A stretch of DNA of 34,536 bases from DAOTTX01 sp034437515. Its GTDB lineage: Bacteria > Chloroflexota > Anaerolineae > Aggregatilineales > Phototrophicaceae. A model generated the notes under the pieces. It did no database searches. It saw only the letters and a program-made list of their open reading frames with translations, and was not told the origin of the DNA. Every line of letters starts with the position of its first letter. Position 1 is the stretch's first letter. The stretch spans positions 1 through 34,536 of the forward strand of contig DAOTTX010000199.1 of assembly GCA_034437515.1 (NCBI GenBank), read 5' to 3'. This document shows positions 6,574 to 14,798 of this stretch, in pieces. The position numbers and the translations under genes are program-made.

Positions 6574-7119
6574 ATGTCGCTACCACATCTTCTGCTGGGC
6601 TTGCTCAGCTTTGAACCACAATCAGGCTATGACCTCAACAAGCGCTTTGATGCGACTGTCAATAATTTCTGGACAACCGACCAGAGCCAGATCTACCGCG
6701 CCCTCTATAAATTGCTCGATAAAGAACAGGTGCGCGTGGAGACGGTAATACAGGAGGGCCAGCCGGATAAAAAGGTCTATCACCTGACCGACGCTGGCAA
6801 GGCTGCGTTGGATCAGTGGTTGGCAAAGCCGATAAAGAGCAAAGGGGCGACGGTTCGCCAGGGCTGGCTCGGTCAGTTGTTCTTCGGAGAGCGCATCCCG
6901 CCGGAAGAACTGCGTGATGTGCTACAAACCTATAAGCGGCAAGCACAGGTCTTTATCGACAGTTTGGATTTCATCCGAAATCAATATTTTGCGGATAAGT
7001 CGAAACTGAGTTATGGTGCGCGGCTCCGTCTATTGACGATTGAATACGGCATTCAGGTCAATCAGGCAGCGGTCGAGTGGTATGACACTGCAATTGCGGT
7101 TGTCGAGGACGAAATATAA
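6574..7119 (+). CDS. PadR family transcriptional repressor
   Basis: A 181-residue PadR-like regulator. Residues 1-85 form the winged helix domain, with the conserved start LPHLLLGLLSFEPQSGYDL, the recognition helix near QSQIYRALYKLLDKEQV and the wing VYHLTDAGKAALDQWL. Residues 100-181 are helical and match the usual dimerisation tail. PadR proteins repress efflux or detoxification genes until a ligand binds. Here the gene heads an operon with an ABC exporter 56 nt downstream and has an operator-like dyad over its own promoter. The ribosome-binding site AGGTGA lies 5 nt before the ATG. The ligand is unknown. Confidence 0.93.
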   Translation: MSLPHLLLGLLSFEPQSGYDLNKRFDATVNNFWTTDQSQIYRALYKLLDKEQVRVETVIQEGQPDKKVYHLTDAGKAALDQWLAKPIKSKGATVRQGWLGQLFFGERIPPEELRDVLQTYKRQAQVFIDSLDFIRNQYFADKSKLSYGARLRLLTIEYGIQVNQAAVEWYDTAIAVVEDEI

Positions 7120-7175
7120 CGTTTCATCGACGCTATGCGTATACCGAATAAAACAAACAGCAAATGGAGGACAAC

Positions 7176-8246
7176 ATGAACGAAACATTAGTCGAAGCGC
7201 GAGGGTTGGTCAAGACCTACAAGCGCAACAACGGCGAGGAAGTGCAGGCCGTCAAGGAGGTGGATATTGACATCCGCCGGGGAGAGATTTTTAGTCTGCT
7301 GGGGCCGAACGGGGCCGGTAAGACGACCATGATCTCGATGATTAGTGGGTTGGTCGAACCGACACGCGGCGACGCCAAGATCGGCGGTTACAGCATCACC
7401 AAGCAACCGCTGGAAGCCAAGAAACTGATGGGCGTCATCCCACAGGAGATCGCGCTGTACCCGACATTGACCGCACGCCAGAACCTTGAATTCTTCGGTC
7501 GAATGTATGGGATGGGCGGCAAAGAACTCAAAAACCGTGCCGACGAGGTGCTGGAATTCATCGACCTGACCGACCGCCAGCATGACACTATCGAGACATT
7601 TTCCGGCGGGATGAAGCGACGGGTGAACATCGGGGTGGGCTTGTTGCACAGGCCGCAGCTCGTCTACATGGATGAGCCAACGGTCGGCATCGACCCGCAG
7701 AACCGCCGCCGCATTCTGGATACGGTCTTTCGGCTGCGTGATGAATATGACATGACCGTACTCTACACCACACATCTGATGGAAGAAGCACAGGAACTGA
7801 GTGACCGGGTCGGCATTATCGATCATGGTGAGATCATCGCGCTCGGTACGCAGGATGAACTGACCAAGCAGGTCGGGCAGGAAGACCGGTTAGTATTCAG
7901 CCTGGGTGAGCAAAAGGCGGACGACTCGCTGCTGCGTCGCCTCCAGGATGAGATCGACGGGGTAACCCGTGCCGAATATGAGTCGATTACTTTGGGCGGC
8001 GACGCAGACGACAGCGACGAGGAAGCCTCCGCCGAGGCGACCGCGACCGGCACCCTTGCCGCCGTCCGACCGGGGCAGACTTTCGAGGGTGTGCTGACCG
8101 TTTATGCGCCGCGTGGACGGAAGGCGTTACCCGCTGTCGTACAGTTGCTCAACACTGCGAACATTGACATCTTCTCCGTTGAGGTGCGAGAACCTGACCT
8201 TGAAGCGGTCTTCTTGCATCTGACCGGGCGAGCGCTGAGGGACTAA
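7176..8246 (+). CDS. ABC transporter ATP-binding protein (ABC-2 exporter, DrrA/CcmA-like)
   Basis: Nucleotide-binding subunit of an exporter, 356 residues. Walker A is GPNGAGKTT (43-51), the signature FSGGM (142-146), Walker B LVYMDEP (162-168), and the switch His is H200. After about residue 230 there is an acidic segment (GGDADDSDEEASAEATAT) and a C-terminal domain like that found in drug-exporter ATPases. An ATG 12 nt upstream is possible, but the ATG at 7176 has a GGAGG site at the right distance. The permease genes follow, the first 2 nt after the stop, so the three act as one complex. PadR control suggests efflux of an antibiotic, lipid or other amphipathic compound; the substrate cannot be read from sequence. 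Confidence 0.93.
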   Translation: MNETLVEARGLVKTYKRNNGEEVQAVKEVDIDIRRGEIFSLLGPNGAGKTTMISMISGLVEPTRGDAKIGGYSITKQPLEAKKLMGVIPQEIALYPTLTARQNLEFFGRMYGMGGKELKNRADEVLEFIDLTDRQHDTIETFSGGMKRRVNIGVGLLHRPQLVYMDEPTVGIDPQNRRRILDTVFRLRDEYDMTVLYTTHLMEEAQELSDRVGIIDHGEIIALGTQDELTKQVGQEDRLVFSLGEQKADDSLLRRLQDEIDGVTRAEYESITLGGDADDSDEEASAEATATGTLAAVRPGQTFEGVLTVYAPRGRKALPAVVQLLNTANIDIFSVEVREPDLEAVFLHLTGRALRD

Positions 8247-8248
8247 CC

Positions 8249-9583
8249 ATGCTGAGTAAAATTGCGACTATTGCCTGGAAAGACACCCGCATCACATTTA
8301 CCGACCGTAACTTGCTACTGATTATGCTGGTCACGCCGATTGTGCTTTCGACCATCATCGCGCTGGCGTTGGGTGATGTCTCCGATGGCGGCGGCCTGAG
8401 TGATATTCCGGTCGCGGTCGTCAACCTGGACGAAGGCGATGCGAACGGCCTGAACAACGGTGCGATCTTCGTCAACGCGCTGGTGCCGCCCGAAGACCGG
8501 CCCTCAAGTGCCGGTGACGGGTCATCACAGCCGACCTGTGATGCTGTAGCCAGTGACGACGATAACGCAAACGGTGGGACGACACTCTACGACCTCACCG
8601 ATGCTGACCTGTTCGACACACCGGAAGCGGCCCGCCGGGCCGTCGAAAGCGGGGATTACGTCGCGGCGGTTATCATCCCGGCAACGTTTAGCCAGCAGTT
8701 GGCCTACACACCCAACGCGCAGCCGGGCGAACCGGTACAGATCGAGATCTATGCCGATGGTGCCCGGTCGATCTCCGCGAATGTGATCCGCAGTGTGGTG
8801 GAAAGCATCAATAATCAGATCGTCACGGGGCAGTTGACCATCCGGGCGACGGTCGATAACTTGATCGCAACGGGCAACGTACCGGAAATTGATCAGGACA
8901 CATTCGCCTGTGCCTTCACCCCGGCCTTCGTCAACGTGGGCGTAGAGCAGGACAGCATCCAGAGCGAGGAATTCAACCCGCTGGTATTGTTCGGCTCTGC
9001 GCAGGCCATTTTCTTCGCGCTGTTTACAGCGTCGGGGGCATCGGCGGCGGTATTGGAGGAGCGCGATAACTGGACGCTGCAACGCATGGTCATCTCACCC
9101 ACGCCGCGCTATGCAATTTTGCTCGGTAAGCTGATCGGTGTGTTTACGACTGTACTGCTGCAATTGATTTTCCTGTTCATCGCGTTTACGGTCGTCGCCA
9201 GTTTGCTGGAAGGCGAAGTGCGCTACATCTGGGGGACGAATTGGGTCGCCATTAGCGCGTTGCTGATCGTCGGGTCATTGAGCGCGGCGAGTGTCGGCAT
9301 GATGGCGGCGGCGGCCTCCAAAACACCGGAGCAGGCCAACATCATCGGCGGTATCGTCAGCATTTTCATGGGGGCATTGGGTGGCGCGTTCTTCCCGGTG
9401 GATACCCTCGGTGCCGTCGAGCCGCTTACGCGCCTTTCGATTGTCCGTTGGGGGTCGGAGGCATTCATCGAGCTTTCCGAAGGGGGCAGTGACATTGTCA
9501 CGAATCTGATATTTTTATTGCTCATCGGTGCGGGCTTGTTCCTGTTCAGTCTGTTTACGTTTAACCGCCGGAAGGATATTTAA
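8249..9583 (+). CDS. ABC-2 type permease subunit 1
   Basis: A 444-residue membrane subunit. The N-terminal cytoplasmic helix (KDTRITFTDRN) and first membrane span (about 22-41) are followed by a large extracytoplasmic domain (about 42-245) rich in Asp, Asn and Gly, and then a block of about five spans at 250-435. The EERDNWTLQRMVISPTPR loop after the second span is typical of ABC-2 permeases of the YhgE/ABC2_membrane_3 group. The ATG lies 2 nt after the ATPase stop and the stop is 2 nt before the second permease. Two different permeases with one ATPase suggest a heterodimeric membrane channel. Confidence 0.9.
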   Translation: MLSKIATIAWKDTRITFTDRNLLLIMLVTPIVLSTIIALALGDVSDGGGLSDIPVAVVNLDEGDANGLNNGAIFVNALVPPEDRPSSAGDGSSQPTCDAVASDDDNANGGTTLYDLTDADLFDTPEAARRAVESGDYVAAVIIPATFSQQLAYTPNAQPGEPVQIEIYADGARSISANVIRSVVESINNQIVTGQLTIRATVDNLIATGNVPEIDQDTFACAFTPAFVNVGVEQDSIQSEEFNPLVLFGSAQAIFFALFTASGASAAVLEERDNWTLQRMVISPTPRYAILLGKLIGVFTTVLLQLIFLFIAFTVVASLLEGEVRYIWGTNWVAISALLIVGSLSAASVGMMAAAASKTPEQANIIGGIVSIFMGALGGAFFPVDTLGAVEPLTRLSIVRWGSEAFIELSEGGSDIVTNLIFLLLIGAGLFLFSLFTFNRRKDI

Positions 9584-9585
9584 CC

Positions 9586-10824
9586 ATGACGAAGTTACTA
9601 CAGGTCGCGCTTAACGATCTACGTGTGAGCCTGAAAGATCGCAGCGTGTGGGTCAACCTGACCGTTATTCCGATCTTCCTGATCTTTATCGTCGGTCTGG
9701 TCAACGGTGGGGCGAGCAACGGCGGCGAAGGTGATACCGTGCTAATGGACGTGCTCAACCAGGACACAAGCGAACTCTCGGCTTCGTTTCTCGACAGTCT
9801 GCGGCAGGCCAACCCGACGCTCGTGTTATGCCCGATGGACAACGACGACGAAGACATCTGCGGCCTGGGTGATGAACCGCTGACGGAAGCACGTTCGGTC
9901 GAGCGTATCGACAATGACGAGGTCAGCGCATTGTTGATTATCCCGGCGGGGTTTGGTGAGGCGGTCATCGACGGTGCGCCGGTCGATGTCACCTTCCGGT
10001 CGGAAAGTGACCCCACACAGCCGAGTCCGTTGCTGCAATCGGTACAGGCGGCGGTGCAACAGGTCGCCGGGGCGTCGGTCGCCGCGCAGGTCGGCGCACA
10101 GGTCTACGAACAAAACACCGGGGACGACGCCGGTACATTCCGTGAGACGGTCTATGAGGACGCCGCACAGCGTTGGGAAAACCCGCCCTCGGTCGTGACG
10201 TACCAGGTCGCCACCGCTGAGGACGGCGAAACCACCTCCGGCTTCACGCAATCCGCGCCGGGCATGGGCACGATGTACGTGATGTTTACCGTGCTGGCGG
10301 GGGCGGTCGTCATCTTACAGGAGCGCGGCTACGGCACGCTGCAACGCCTTGCCGTGATGCCGCTGCGCCGCTGGCAGTTGCTGGGCGGTAAGATGCTGGC
10401 GCGGTTCGTGCTGGGGATCATCCAGTTCGCAATCGCGTTTGTCGCCGGGGCGTTTTTCGGCGCGAACTTCGGTGATGATCCGCTGGCGCTGGTGCTGGTG
10501 ATGGTCAGCTTTACGTTGACGACAACCGCGCTGGCGCTGGTGCTGGCGACCTTCGTAGATCGTGAACAGCAGGCCAACAGCCTGACCACGTTTCTGGTGC
10601 TGGTTGCCGCGCCGCTGGGCGGGGCGTGGTGGCCGCTGGAGATCGTGCCGGATTTCATGCAGACGCTGGCGTATATCTCGCCGGTCGGCTGGGCGATGAC
10701 CGCGTTCAACGAGTTGATGTTCTATGATGGTGGGCTGGTCGATGTGGTGCCGTCGATTATCGTGCTGGTGGCGGCGGCGGTGGTGCTGTTTGGCATCGGC
10801 ATCGTGCGCTTCCGCTATGAGTAG
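9586..10824 (+). CDS. ABC-2 type permease subunit 2
   Basis: A 412-residue paralogue of the preceding permease with the same plan: one N-terminal span (about 23-40), an extracytoplasmic domain (about 41-220) containing a Cys pair (LCPMDNDDEDIC) that might form a disulfide, and about five C-terminal spans. The conserved post-span loop reads QERGYGTLQRLAVMPLRRWQ. An AAGGAT ribosome-binding site overlaps the end of the previous gene. It completes the padR exporter operon. No terminator is obvious in the short gap after it, so some read-through into the next gene is possible. Confidence 0.9.
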   Translation: MTKLLQVALNDLRVSLKDRSVWVNLTVIPIFLIFIVGLVNGGASNGGEGDTVLMDVLNQDTSELSASFLDSLRQANPTLVLCPMDNDDEDICGLGDEPLTEARSVERIDNDEVSALLIIPAGFGEAVIDGAPVDVTFRSESDPTQPSPLLQSVQAAVQQVAGASVAAQVGAQVYEQNTGDDAGTFRETVYEDAAQRWENPPSVVTYQVATAEDGETTSGFTQSAPGMGTMYVMFTVLAGAVVILQERGYGTLQRLAVMPLRRWQLLGGKMLARFVLGIIQFAIAFVAGAFFGANFGDDPLALVLVMVSFTLTTTALALVLATFVDREQQANSLTTFLVLVAAPLGGAWWPLEIVPDFMQTLAYISPVGWAMTAFNELMFYDGGLVDVVPSIIVLVAAAVVLFGIGIVRFRYE

Positions 10825-10837
10825 TCTTACGGGCGGC

Positions 10838-10846
10838 TGGTATAAT
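10838..10846 (+). promoter_or_regulatory. Extended -10 promoter element
   Basis: TGGTATAAT gives a perfect -10 hexamer with the TGn extension. No good -35 hexamer lies upstream, as is usual for extended -10 promoters. It would drive the HExxH gene starting at 10885. Confidence 0.5.
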
Positions 10847-10884
10847 CGCGTGAAAGTTGTTATGTGTTTAAGGATGTAGCGTTG

Positions 10885-12288
10885 GTGAACGTGTTGAACT
10901 ATCTGTGGCGCGGCTTGCGTCTGATCTGGCGTGGCTTCTGGTTGTGTGTGGGGCTGGTGCTGTTTACCTTTTTGATCCAGCGTTCGACCTATCCGCTGTA
11001 CATCGAGTGGAACGCGATTTCAGTCATCGTGGGCGGTGCCAAGTTTGATTACATCGGCTGGGAGTTCGACGCGGTCACGGCGAAGACCGGGCAGGCGCTC
11101 TGGGGAACCGCCCCCTACATGCACGAGGAAGCCCGTAGCCAATATGTGGTTGACTACATGACCAGACTGGCGCAGGTGCAGCAGATCGAAGCGCAGATCG
11201 CTAACATCTATATTGATCCAAACACACCTGACCCTGATTTATCGACCGCCGACCTCCGCGCCCAACGTGACGCCATCCGCGATGACTTACGCAGTCGCCA
11301 AACCCGCGTCGAAAGCATCCTCGAAGCACAGGTGAGTTCGGTACTGGCTGATGAGGGCTTCGGTACACTGGGGCAGATCTTGCCGCCGGTCTCCATGCGC
11401 TTCACACGGATGCCAAATCTGCTGGTGGTCAGTCCGCGAGATCGCATTGATCGCCGCGTTGAATTGGCAATTGACCCGTTACCGTTGGAAGAAGCCATTA
11501 CCATCGAGGAACGCATCTACGATGAGCGCAGCATGTCCGCGCTGGTGGTGCCCATCGGTGGGATGGCGCTCTACCCGGCGATGATCCAGGAGACGAGTAA
11601 TATTCCGTTTATCGTGCGGACGTTTGCGCACGAATGGTTGCACCACTACCTGTTTTTCTATCCGTTGGGGTTGAGCTTCTTTATAGATACCGGCCCCAGC
11701 GGACGTGAGGCCGTGTTCATCAATGAGACAGCGGCCAACGTCTTCGGGCGAGAGATGGAGGCAAAAATCCTCGCCCGCTACTATCCCGATCTGCTGCCAG
11801 CGGTCGCACAACCGGCGTTGACCGCTGCTGCCTCGCCCCCGGCGCAACAAACGCTCGACTTCGGCGCGGCGATGCATCGCACCCGTACCACCGTCGATGA
11901 TATGCTGCGCGTGATCCAATCAATCCGGGCGAAGGCGACCCGGTTATATGCGCTTGGCGACCCCCAACAGGGTGTAGCCTACGAAGCCCTTGCCGAAGCC
12001 TGGACCGTTGAGATGGAGGCATTTATGGAAAATCGCCGCCAGTTGTTCTACGATAACGGCTTCTATATTCGCAAGCTCAACCTGGCTTACTTCGCATTTT
12101 ACGGGGGCTATCAGGCACGCGGCATCCCTGGCGTGGCAGGCAGCGACCCGATAGGCCCGGCGGTCGAGCAGGTCTACGAGATGAGTCCTGACCTTAAGGG
12201 CTTCGTCGAGTTGATGCGCGATGTCACCAACCGCGAGGAACTGCTACGCCTGCGTGATCGGATGCAGACCGAACATGAGAGCGTGTGA
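10885..12288 (+). CDS. Membrane-anchored protein with HExxH metalloprotease-like motif
   Basis: The family is not recognised by name. The 467 residues have one N-terminal span (about 13-33) followed by a long extracytoplasmic part. A helical region at about 80-155 contains a likely coiled coil. HEWLH (H249, E250, H253) is a zinc-binding HExxH motif, followed 28 residues later by E281 in NETAANVFG, which fits the third ligand of gluzincin-type metallopeptidases. A catalytic role is therefore plausible but not shown. An in-frame GTG at 10864 is possible, but the GTG at 10885 has an AAGGAT site upstream. The gene converges with the M20 peptidase, with 16 nt between the stops. Confidence 0.8.
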   Translation: MNVLNYLWRGLRLIWRGFWLCVGLVLFTFLIQRSTYPLYIEWNAISVIVGGAKFDYIGWEFDAVTAKTGQALWGTAPYMHEEARSQYVVDYMTRLAQVQQIEAQIANIYIDPNTPDPDLSTADLRAQRDAIRDDLRSRQTRVESILEAQVSSVLADEGFGTLGQILPPVSMRFTRMPNLLVVSPRDRIDRRVELAIDPLPLEEAITIEERIYDERSMSALVVPIGGMALYPAMIQETSNIPFIVRTFAHEWLHHYLFFYPLGLSFFIDTGPSGREAVFINETAANVFGREMEAKILARYYPDLLPAVAQPALTAAASPPAQQTLDFGAAMHRTRTTVDDMLRVIQSIRAKATRLYALGDPQQGVAYEALAEAWTVEMEAFMENRRQLFYDNGFYIRKLNLAYFAFYGGYQARGIPGVAGSDPIGPAVEQVYEMSPDLKGFVELMRDVTNREELLRLRDRMQTEHESV

Positions 12289-12304
12289 AGCCAACCGCCA
12301 ACCG

Positions 12305-13441
12305 CTACCAATGCTTCAAAATCCCGGCGATGAGCGCGGCCCGGCGCGGCATACTGCTCAATAGTACATGCTCTTGTTCCGCGTGCAGGCCGCCACCATA
12401 CGGTCCTAACCCGTCAATAGTCGGGATGCCCAGCGCGGCGGTTGTATTGGCGTCACTGACCCCGCCGACGCTTTCCTCACGCACGGTGATGCCGAGTGTC
12501 GCGCCGATCTCGCGGCAGCGTTCATAGGCTTTGCGCGTGGCGTCGGTCGGTTCCATCGGTGGGCGGCTGTGCAGCGGTTCCACGCGCACCTGTGCCCCCG
12601 GCATAAACGGCAACACGTCATCCAGCGCCGCCTTGATGCGATCCATATCCAATTGGGTAAATGAGCGGCTGTCGATATACGCCGATGCATACGCCGGGAT
12701 GACGTTGCCAGCGGTGCCGCCTTCGATCATCGTGACCGAAACCGAGGTGCCGTTACGTAGATCGTTAAGTTTGTGCAATTTCATCGCCTGCTGTGCCAAC
12801 TCGATGATGGCATTAACGCCCTGTTCCGGTTCGTTGCCGGCATGGGCGGCGCGACCTTCGACGTGCAGCCGGTAGGTCGCCAGGCCCTTACGCCGTGTCT
12901 TGAGTGCGCCGTCGCTGGTACCCGGTTCCATCACCAGCACCAGGCCGCAGTCCTGTGCGACCTGCTGCACGGTCGGCGTGGAGTAGCGGCTGCCGATTTC
13001 CTCATCACCGTTGACCAGCGCCCAGATCGGGCGGTTGGGTAGTTCGTCATGGTCGATCAACGCTTGCATCACCGAAAGAAAAAGCACGATGCTGGCCCGC
13101 ATATCGACCGCGCCGGGGCCATAGAGCCGTCCGTCGTCGTCGATGTGTACCGGGCGTCTATCTACCGTGCCGACCGGCCACACTGTATCCGCGTGCATGA
13201 GAAACAGAATCGGCTCACCGGGTTGATCTTCGTTCCACTTGCCCAGCACGCAGTCCCCGGCGTTTTCCAGCGGGAAGCGTGTGATCGAACTGGCTTGCAG
13301 CGCCTCGAATTTCTCCGTCAGATAGTCGATCAATTCATCGACACGCGCCTTGTCTGCACTGGGAGTCTCAAACGCGATGAGTGCGGTCAGCAGGTCAACC
13401 ATCGCGTGTTGGGTGTCTTTAAAATAGTCGAGAGAAGTCAT
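12305..13441 (-). CDS. M20 family metallopeptidase (glutamate carboxypeptidase-like)
   Basis: A 378-residue zinc-dependent peptidase of the M20 group, closest in motif pattern to carboxypeptidase G2. Seen in order are HADTVWP with the first zinc His (about 83), GPGAVDMR with the bridging Asp (about 113), DEEIGS with the catalytic Glu pair (about 145), MEP, the dimerisation-domain motif GRAAHAGNEPEQGVNA, and the final ligand in GLHAEQEH (about 354). The usual DMKGG reads DMRAS here. No signal peptide is present, so it probably acts in the cytoplasm on short peptides or acyl-amino acids. It starts 13 nt after the lipoprotein gene and may be the last cistron of the ccm transcript, though a link to haem proteins is not evident. 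Confidence 0.92.
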   Translation of the reverse strand: MTSLDYFKDTQHAMVDLLTALIAFETPSADKARVDELIDYLTEKFEALQASSITRFPLENAGDCVLGKWNEDQPGEPILFLMHADTVWPVGTVDRRPVHIDDDGRLYGPGAVDMRASIVLFLSVMQALIDHDELPNRPIWALVNGDEEIGSRYSTPTVQQVAQDCGLVLVMEPGTSDGALKTRRKGLATYRLHVEGRAAHAGNEPEQGVNAIIELAQQAMKLHKLNDLRNGTSVSVTMIEGGTAGNVIPAYASAYIDSRSFTQLDMDRIKAALDDVLPFMPGAQVRVEPLHSRPPMEPTDATRKAYERCREIGATLGITVREESVGGVSDANTTAALGIPTIDGLGPYGGGLHAEQEHVLLSSMPRRAALIAGILKHW

Positions 13442-13454
13442 TATTCAGTCTTTT

Positions 13455-14774
13455 CTAAAACGGACATAGTTGTTCGGCGCTATAGGTCGGGCTGCGTGTG
13501 CCGTAGCGGTTGATGAGTTCCAACGCTTCAGGCCGTTCCTCGACCAGTGCCAGCACCGCTTCACAGGCGGCGGCGGGGTCGCCGTTCGCGCCGAATTCCT
13601 GCCAGAACGCCCGGCCCATCAGCGCGTAGATCACCGCATTTTCCGGGTCAGGGTAAAGCTGGTTGATCTGTTGGTAGACCGGCTCGGCGGTGTTGTCATC
13701 CGCGCCTGCACGGGTCAGCAGCAGGCGATAGAGTGTATACGCCCGTAGTGCGTCTTCTTCATCGCTGCGCCAGTTACGCAGTTCACCGTCATCGAGCGAC
13801 CGCTGGTAGAGGCTGGTCGCCTGCACCCATGCGCTATCGAGGAAGTAGCGGTCGGCTTGATGTACGATCTGGATGCGGTACTGCGGCGGGTCGATATTGA
13901 CGATAGACAGCACGTAGACCGTGCCGTCCCAATCGTAGATTTGTACACCGGTACGCAGCGGGCCGGTGGTGGCGTTCCCGTCGTCGTCGAGGTAAACCAC
14001 CAATTCACTGACGTCGTCGCTGTCCATATCGACGGTTTCGGGTAAGCTGGTCGTGATGACCACATCGCCTAACAGATTGACGAAGCGTCCAACGCTCGGC
14101 TCCCATGCGATGAGCCGGTTATCGAAGTCGCAGTCTTCGCGGTCGCCTCCCGCGCATAGTGGATAGACAAACAGAACATCACTGCGGTCGTTGTTGTTCA
14201 GGTCGTCAACCAGTACGATCTGCGGCGCGGCCCCGCCTTCGGAGACACCCTGATAGCGCACCACATAACTGCCGTTGACGCAGCCGAGAATGACGACGGT
14301 GCCGGTCGCCTCCTGATCGGTGTAGCCGATGATGACTTCCGGCACGCCTTCGCCGGTCAGGTCGATGTCATCCCGCAGGAAGCCGCCGCCCTCAAGCAAG
14401 CCCCAGCGTTCACGCAGCGTGACCTCCAGCGAAGCCGGTGCGCCACCTACGGAAAGATAATTGACGATCTCGTTGATGATCTCGCCGTCGGTTTCCGGTT
14501 GTACGCGGGGGAGTGTGGCCTCACCCAGTGTTGGGCAGGTGCTGGCATCCGGTGTGGGGGTGGCCTGTGCATCCACTGGGAAAGCCCCGGCGCGGCTAGG
14601 GGTGGAAAGTTGCCCGACCAGCACACGCCCCGGCGTCACCGTCGGGAAGGGTACGGTGGTCGGTTCGCTGGCGACCTCCGCGCCAGAACTACACCCGATC
14701 GCCAGCAATAGCAGACCGATCACCCATAGACGCATGGTTACCCGTCTTCCTGCAATTGTCACCCATAGACGCAT
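13455..14774 (-). CDS. Lipoprotein with FG-GAP/VCBS-like repeats
   Basis: A predicted exported lipoprotein. The signal sequence ends in LLLLAIGC, with the lipidated Cys followed by a Thr/Pro-rich linker. Three Asp-rich blade-like repeats follow (DIDLTGEGVPEVIIG, DDLNNNDRSDVLF, DMDSDDVSELVVY), resembling calcium-binding FG-GAP/VCBS units, and then a helical TPR-like tail. Its role is unknown. Two in-frame ATG codons at 14774 and 14735 have identical upstream sequence because of a 39-bp tandem duplication. Both give the same mature protein, 439 or 426 residues before processing. The upstream start begins 2 nt after the previous gene's stop and is preferred here. Confidence 0.82.
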   Translation of the reverse strand: MRLWVTIAGRRVTMRLWVIGLLLLAIGCSSGAEVASEPTTVPFPTVTPGRVLVGQLSTPSRAGAFPVDAQATPTPDASTCPTLGEATLPRVQPETDGEIINEIVNYLSVGGAPASLEVTLRERWGLLEGGGFLRDDIDLTGEGVPEVIIGYTDQEATGTVVILGCVNGSYVVRYQGVSEGGAAPQIVLVDDLNNNDRSDVLFVYPLCAGGDREDCDFDNRLIAWEPSVGRFVNLLGDVVITTSLPETVDMDSDDVSELVVYLDDDGNATTGPLRTGVQIYDWDGTVYVLSIVNIDPPQYRIQIVHQADRYFLDSAWVQATSLYQRSLDDGELRNWRSDEEDALRAYTLYRLLLTRAGADDNTAEPVYQQINQLYPDPENAVIYALMGRAFWQEFGANGDPAAACEAVLALVEERPEALELINRYGTRSPTYSAEQLCPF

Positions 14775-14798
14775 GGTTACCCGTCTTCCTGCAATTGT
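14721..14798. repeat. Perfect 39-bp tandem duplication across a gene junction
   Basis: The 39-bp unit at 14721-14759 is repeated exactly at 14760-14798. It covers the last codons and stop of the 294-residue gene, the purine-rich region before the lipoprotein gene, and its first five codons. The length is 13 codons, so the reading frame is kept. The identity of the copies suggests a recent event, probably slippage or unequal exchange. Confidence 0.97.
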
